Positions 59,798 through 64,000 of a stretch of 64,000 nucleotides of DNA are shown piece after piece. How positions within the stretch are numbered: position 1 is the stretch's first letter; every line of letters starts with the position of its first letter. The stretch covers positions 58,935 through 122,934 of the forward strand of contig NZ_PRDM01000008.1 in assembly GCF_015182285.1 (NCBI RefSeq). The letters are read 5' to 3'. The DNA is from Flavobacterium hungaricum. Lineage in GTDB: Bacteria > Bacteroidota > Bacteroidia > Flavobacteriales > Flavobacteriaceae. The position numbers were made by a program, and so were the translations under genes. The notes under the pieces are model-generated. The model did not search any database and was not told where the DNA came from. It saw only the letters and a list, made by a program, of their open reading frames with translations.

Positions 59798-61159
59798 TTA
59801 TTTACGGAAAACAACACGAAACAAATTCATGTTACTATTTGTTATTGAGTAAGTTATGCTTGAGTTGTGCAGGTTTAATATACGATTTACAATACGCAGT
59901 CCAAGTCCAAAACCCATTGTGCCTTTTGAATTTTCCCCACGCATAAAAGGTCGAAAAAGATTTTTTTGTTCAAGATCACTCAATGTTTTTCCCGAATTAG
60001 ATACAGAAATACAAAGCTGATCCTCTTCCATGCTAATCTTAACTATAGCCTGTTTATTATCAGAGTAGGTATAAGCATTTTTTAAAATATTAGAAACGGC
60101 AATTTCCAAAAGACTTTTATTACCGCTGATTTCTAATGCAGTATCAAGATTATCAGATTCTTCAATCTCAAAATGAATGATGAAATCTGGAAAATTTTTA
60201 TTTATTTTTTCGATAGCAGAAAACAGAATCTCGTCCATTCTGTGTAATTCAAGATCATCTGTTTTCCGAGTATCAATTTTAGATAAAATTAAAAGAGAAT
60301 TAATCAACTCACTCAAATTATTGACATCTGAGAGGATCGTATTTAAGAAAGATTTACTTTTTGAAGTACTTTCTGGGTCATTAATTGTATTTTCTATCTG
60401 AGATGTAATACGAGAAAGAGGAGTACGTAATTCATGAGAAGCATGTGCTGTAAACTCCTTTTGTTTTTGATATGAGATTTCAATTCTATCCATCATAAAA
60501 TTGAACTCATCCGCTATTAAATCTATTTCATTTTTGGTGCTTTTAGATTCAATTCGAGTATCAAGATTATTCTCATTTATATTTTTAATTTTTTGATGGA
60601 AAGCATCAAGTGGATTCAGTGCTTTTTTTATCGTAAAAGACGTTAAAAGCCAGCATATTGTCGTAAAAAAGATGTACGAAATGATCAACGTATATCTCAA
60701 GAATAATAATTTTTTCTTACCATAATCATCAGTTGCAGAGATTAAAGCATAAAAATCTTTATCATTAGTGTCATAAAAAACACCATAAACCTCGTAATCG
60801 CCCTGTTGTTTGAAAAAAGTCTTATTCTTCTTTAAATACTTTAAATCGTCAACCGACCAGTTTATTTTGGCGTCATCTATACTGCTGTAAATCAGTTTGT
60901 AATTAGAATCAAAAACCAGCGTTTTCTCATCATACAGCTTATTGATAGAATTTTGATCAATTATTTTTAAAAGCTGATTATCAATTTGTTTAACATTAAC
61001 CAAAAGCTTAATATTGGATAAAGCCTTAATTTCTAATCGATCACGAAATTCTTCTTTTCGATAATTAGAGTATAAAACGAATATAACAGTAGATGCTAAA
61101 CCAAAAAGTATGGTAAACAGCAGACTAACCAAAAGTGATATCCGATTTTTTAATGTCAT
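59798..61159 (-). CDS. Sensor histidine kinase, CusS-like position
   Basis: The 453-residue kinase has two TM segments (about 9-31 and 150-175: LLVSLLFTILFGLASTVIF; YTLIISYIFFTTICWLLTSF) flanking a periplasmic sensor of about 115 residues, then HAMP (KKALNPLDAFHQKIKNINEN), HisKA with phospho-acceptor His in EFTAHASHELRTPLSRITSQ, and HATPase_c with N-box in EIAVSNILKNAYTYSDN, and G-boxes MRGENSKGTMGFGLGLRIVN. It overlaps the response regulator stop by 4 bp. Its position before a metal pump suggests metal sensing; no Met or His cluster typical of CusS is obvious in the sensor part. Confidence 0.93.
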   Translation of the reverse strand: MTLKNRISLLVSLLFTILFGLASTVIFVLYSNYRKEEFRDRLEIKALSNIKLLVNVKQIDNQLLKIIDQNSINKLYDEKTLVFDSNYKLIYSSIDDAKINWSVDDLKYLKKNKTFFKQQGDYEVYGVFYDTNDKDFYALISATDDYGKKKLLFLRYTLIISYIFFTTICWLLTSFTIKKALNPLDAFHQKIKNINENNLDTRIESKSTKNEIDLIADEFNFMMDRIEISYQKQKEFTAHASHELRTPLSRITSQIENTINDPESTSKSKSFLNTILSDVNNLSELINSLLILSKIDTRKTDDLELHRMDEILFSAIEKINKNFPDFIIHFEIEESDNLDTALEISGNKSLLEIAVSNILKNAYTYSDNKQAIVKISMEEDQLCISVSNSGKTLSDLEQKNLFRPFMRGENSKGTMGFGLGLRIVNRILNLHNSSITYSITNSNMNLFRVVFRK

Positions 61160-61836
61160 TCTTTATCGCTTAAATAATATCCGTATCCAACTTTGGTACG
61201 AATAACTTTTGTTTCGTGGTCTTTATCAATTTTTTTTCTCAAAAAATTAATGTAGACCTCGATCGTATTCTGATTTGTTTCAATATGATAATCCCAAAGT
61301 TTTTCGGCTATAAATTGTTTCGAAAGAACCTTTCCTTTAGCATGCGCTAAAATTAAGATGAGTTTAAACTCTTTAGGAGTGAGTTTTATTTCTTCACCAG
61401 ATCTAAAGACCTTCATTTCTTCTTCAAATATTTCCAGATCATGTATAAGCATTTTATTTTCGATCTGCTGCGGGACTTCCTTTCTTCTTAAAAGTGACTG
61501 AACTCTTGCGAATAATTCCTCAAAATGAAAAGGCTTTACCAAATAATCGTCGGCTCCCTTATCAAATGAAGCAAGTTTATCATCAATTTCGCTAAAAGCC
61601 GTTAACATAATGATGGGTGTTTTTTTATCCACATCACGAATTCCCTTGCAAACTTCAATTCCATTGATTCCAGGAACATTAATGTCCAAAATGATTAAAT
61701 CATATTCGTACGGAAAATATTTTTTAAGCAGTAAAGAACCATCATAAAATGGAAAACATTCAAACTCTTTTGAAGTAAAAAATGTTGAGATTTCTTTAGA
61801 CAGCGTAAAATCGTCTTCAAGTAATAATATTTTCAT
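61156..61836 (-). CDS. OmpR/PhoB-family response regulator, CusR-like position
   Basis: Response regulator of 226 residues. Receiver (1-118): acidic pair in LLEDDFTLSKEI, phospho-acceptor Asp in DLIILDINVPGINGIEV, Thr in IIMLTAFSEIDD, Lys in DDYLVKPFHFEELFA. The C-terminal winged-helix (about 130-226) includes LTPKEFKLILILAHAKGKVL and NTIEVYINFLRKKIDKD. It probably binds the phased repeats at 59752-59793 and activates the efflux genes; this is inference. It starts 64 bp after the M42 peptidase stop, beyond a terminator. Confidence 0.94.
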   Translation of the reverse strand: MKILLLEDDFTLSKEISTFFTSKEFECFPFYDGSLLLKKYFPYEYDLIILDINVPGINGIEVCKGIRDVDKKTPIIMLTAFSEIDDKLASFDKGADDYLVKPFHFEELFARVQSLLRRKEVPQQIENKMLIHDLEIFEEEMKVFRSGEEIKLTPKEFKLILILAHAKGKVLSKQFIAEKLWDYHIETNQNTIEVYINFLRKKIDKDHETKVIRTKVGYGYYLSDKE

Positions 61837-61853
61837 ACAGTCTTTATAAATTG

Positions 61854-61884
61854 TAAATCCGATTTAATAAATAAATCGGATTTA
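61854..61884 (-). terminator. Terminator of the M42 peptidase gene
   Basis: Perfect 13-bp stem TAAATCCGATTTA / TAAATCGGATTTA with a 5-base loop, 16 bp beyond the minus-strand stop at 61900. A weak T-rich tail follows. It separates the peptidase from the two-component genes. Confidence 0.78.
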
Positions 61885-61899
61885 TATGGAATTGAAATC

Positions 61900-62988
61900 T
61901 TATTTAAAATAAGAAAAAGTTTCGTTATTTTCAATTTTCAACAACGATTCGTAAATCAATTGAATTACGTTCTCAACATCTTCTCTATGAACCATTTCTA
62001 CAGTAGTGTGCATATAACGCAAAGGAAGTGAAATCAACGCCGAAGGCACGCCGCCGTTGCTGTAAGCAAAAGCATCGGTATCTGTTCCTGTAGATCTTGA
62101 AGTTGCATGACGCTGAAAAGGAATATTATTAGCTTCAGCCGTCTCAACAATCATATCACGCAGATTATTTTGTACAGCCGGCGAATATGCTATAACTGGA
62201 CCTTTACCCATTTTAAGGTCACCTTCAACTTTTTTATCGATCATTGGAGTTGTAGTATCATGGCAGACATCAGTAACAATTGCAACATTAGGTTTAATTC
62301 TATGAGCAATCATCTCAGCGCCTCGTAAGCCAATTTCTTCCTGAACAGAGTTTACAATGTACAAACCAAACGGAAGTTTTTTATTGTTTTCCTGTAATAA
62401 ACGCGCAACTTCAGCAATCATAAAACCACCCATTCTGTTATCAATCGCACGGCAGACAAATTTGTTCTCGTTCAAAATCATAAATTCATCTGGATACGTA
62501 ATTACACAGCCAACATGAACCCCTAGAGCTTCAACTTGTTCTTTATTTTCACAACCTAAATCAATAAAAATGTTTGTGGTTTTAGGAACCTCTTCTTTGT
62601 CACGAAGTCTGGTGTGAATTGCCGGCCAGCCAAAAACGCCCTTTACAATTCCTTTTTTAGTATGAATGTGAACACGTTTTGAAGGAGCAATCTGATGATC
62701 AGAACCTCCGTTTCTAATTACATATAGCAATCCGTCTTCTGTTATATAATTAACGTACCACGAGATTTCATCAGCATGACCTTCGATCACTACTTTATAA
62801 GGAGCATCAGGATTAATTACTCCGACAGCAGTTCCATAAGTATCAGTAATAAAAGTATCCACATAGGGCTTTAAATAATTCATCCAAAGTTTTTGTCCTT
62901 CACTTTCGTAACCAGTAGGAGAGGCGTTATTAAGGTAGCTTTCCAAGAAAGCAAGTGATGTATCTTTTAAGATAGATTTAGTGCTCAT
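61900..62988 (-). CDS. M42-family metallopeptidase (glutamyl/deblocking aminopeptidase type)
   Basis: Cytoplasmic di-metal aminopeptidase of 362 residues. Metal ligands and catalytic groups appear in family order: VIEGHADEISWYV (His, Asp), VCRAIDNRMGGFM (bridging Asp), VNSVQEEIGLRGAEM (Glu-Glu, base and ligand), IVTDVCHDTT (Asp), and LRYMHTTVEMVHRED (His). M42 enzymes form dodecameric tetrahedral particles that trim peptides; that assembly is family knowledge. It is divergent from the DUF4294 gene with only 81 bp between start codons, so they share a promoter region. Confidence 0.95.
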   Translation of the reverse strand: MSTKSILKDTSLAFLESYLNNASPTGYESEGQKLWMNYLKPYVDTFITDTYGTAVGVINPDAPYKVVIEGHADEISWYVNYITEDGLLYVIRNGGSDHQIAPSKRVHIHTKKGIVKGVFGWPAIHTRLRDKEEVPKTTNIFIDLGCENKEQVEALGVHVGCVITYPDEFMILNENKFVCRAIDNRMGGFMIAEVARLLQENNKKLPFGLYIVNSVQEEIGLRGAEMIAHRIKPNVAIVTDVCHDTTTPMIDKKVEGDLKMGKGPVIAYSPAVQNNLRDMIVETAEANNIPFQRHATSRSTGTDTDAFAYSNGGVPSALISLPLRYMHTTVEMVHREDVENVIQLIYESLLKIENNETFSYFK

Positions 62989-63069
62989 AAAAATATTTTT
63001 TTGCTAAATTATAAATTTGGTATTAGAGTTGTATATAAATATATAATTTTACATTTAAATTATGATTCA

Positions 63070-63750
63070 ATGAGATTTACCAGTTTCCTTTTGTTTTTTA
63101 TATTGATTTCACTTCAAAGCCATGCACAAGTTACTCCAAAAGAGAACCAGCAGATGGGATACATATTAACCGAGCAAGATTCTATTTTAGGTGATACGAT
63201 TCAATTGCCCGAAATAATTATTTCAAAAGAAAAATTGGATCCCGAAACACAGAAACAGTTTTTGATTCTTCAAAACCGCGTTTACAAAGTATATCCGTAT
63301 GCAAAATTAGCAGCAGAACGCTTAACAGCTTTAAATAACGGAATGGCGCGTTTAAAAACAAATCGCGAAAAGAAAAAGTATTTTAAGATTGTTGAAGATT
63401 ATCTGAATAACGAATTTGAAGAAAGACTTAAAAAACTGTCCCGTAAACAAGGTCAAATTTTGGTAAAGCTCATCCACAGACAAACCGGAATCACCACTTA
63501 TGAACTTATTAAAAACCTAAAGAGCGGTTTCAAAGCATTTGTTTCTAATACAACAGCCAATTTGTTCGACATAAGTCTAAAAACAGAATACAAACCTTAT
63601 GATGTAAACGAAGACTATTTAATAGAAACAATTCTTGTTCGTGCATTTGAATCCGGACGTTTAGTAAATCAAAAATCAGCCAATCCAGTTAATTATACCG
63701 ATTTGGCGCTTAAATGGGAACAAAGGGCAGAAGAACTAAAAAAGAATTAA
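63070..63750 (+). CDS. DUF4294 family exported protein
   Basis: I start it at 63070 (MRFTSFLLFFILISLQSHAQ), where a signal peptide begins, 226 residues; the longer frame from 63001 adds 23 residues without signal character. The mature protein is helical and basic, with the conserved text RVYKVYPYAKLAAERLTALN and RKQGQILVKLIHRQTGITTY, the DUF4294 pattern of Bacteroidota. Function is unknown. The gene ends before a strong terminator at 63858. Confidence 0.85.
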   Translation: MRFTSFLLFFILISLQSHAQVTPKENQQMGYILTEQDSILGDTIQLPEIIISKEKLDPETQKQFLILQNRVYKVYPYAKLAAERLTALNNGMARLKTNREKKKYFKIVEDYLNNEFEERLKKLSRKQGQILVKLIHRQTGITTYELIKNLKSGFKAFVSNTTANLFDISLKTEYKPYDVNEDYLIETILVRAFESGRLVNQKSANPVNYTDLALKWEQRAEELKKN

Positions 63751-63857
63751 ACTTTATATTGTGTACCTATATATAATAGGTATACAAACCGACAGGTTTT
63801 CAGAACGCACTGGATTCTTTTTCCACTATAATATATAAGAGTAATTTCACGACTAAC

Positions 63858-63890
63858 AACCCGACAGGTTTAGAAACCTGTCGGGTTTCT
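63858..63890 (+). terminator. Terminator of the DUF4294 gene
   Basis: AACCCGACAGGTTT pairs perfectly with AAACCTGTCGGGTT (14 bp, very small loop) and is followed by TTTCTTTTT on the plus strand. A half-copy ACCGACAGGTTTT occurs upstream at 63788-63800, perhaps a remnant of duplication. Confidence 0.85.
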
Positions 63891-64000
63891 TTTTGCTGTT
63901 CTATATATAAGTGTAAAATCATTTCTCTGAATAATCCTTTCTGTTTTTAATTCGGTATTTCAGGAATTTGGAGCTGTTACCTGCTTTCCGCTGTATCTTT

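Overview
The window looks like a chromosomal segment of a Flavobacterium-like member of the Bacteroidota. The evidence is low GC, the gliding genes gldF and gldG, a very large adhesin-type protein with SprB-like repeats and a C-terminal type IX secretion (T9SS) sorting domain, GTTA/TTTG-rich intergenic sequence, and several matches to the Bacteroidota -7 promoter box TAnnTTTG. No rRNA, tRNA, CRISPR array, integrase or IS transposase was seen.

Layout. (1) 1-5557, minus: a tripartite drug-type RND efflux operon (adaptor, AcrB-like pump, truncated outer-membrane factor). (2) 6697-18394, plus: an unusual accessory locus that reads as one transcription unit: three tandem tail-collar/MdpB-like proteins of exactly 179 residues each, a periplasmic-binding-fold protein without a signal peptide, a formyltransferase overlapping it by 4 bp, a 2322-residue SprB-repeat T9SS protein, and an outer-membrane beta-barrel. 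This is the best candidate for an undescribed system. (3) 18641-26321: membrane protein, MscS-type channel, HxlR regulator, DUF4870 protein and a LytS/LytTR two-component pair. (4) 26569-28540: a four-gene envelope operon of unknown function. (5) 28833-35064, minus: the known ligase-associated DNA-repair set (PdeM-like phosphoesterase, Lhr-type helicase, ATP-dependent ligase, metallo-beta-lactamase exonuclease), interrupted by large inverted heptamer arrays. (6) 35084-44968: DUF202 protein, DsbA-family protein, DnaN, GldG/GldF, a monooxygenase, SAM hydrolase, PhoH, and a small cytochrome c/lipoprotein pair with a decayed partial duplicate. (7) 45110-53997: DUF1801 protein, HAD phosphatase, S9 peptidase, PurC, GH26 mannanase-like enzyme and two ankyrin-repeat paralogues. 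(8) 54267-61836, minus: a heavy-metal CzcCBA/CusCBA-type efflux operon with its own OmpR-type two-component system; four helically phased repeats sit upstream of the efflux genes. (9) 61900-63750: M42 aminopeptidase and a DUF4294 protein.

The intergenic DNA is rich in structured repeats: period-7 arrays in inverted pairs (33.7-34.1, 37.0-37.2 and 41.5-41.9 kb), two copies of a nested palindrome with AACCGCAAAG ends, a 133-bp three-hairpin element closed by perfect 10-bp inverted ends (28.6 kb), and a 105-bp long inverted repeat (41.7 kb). These look like non-autonomous repeat families of the genome. Many genes end in clear intrinsic terminators. All functional statements come from reading motifs; no database search was run.
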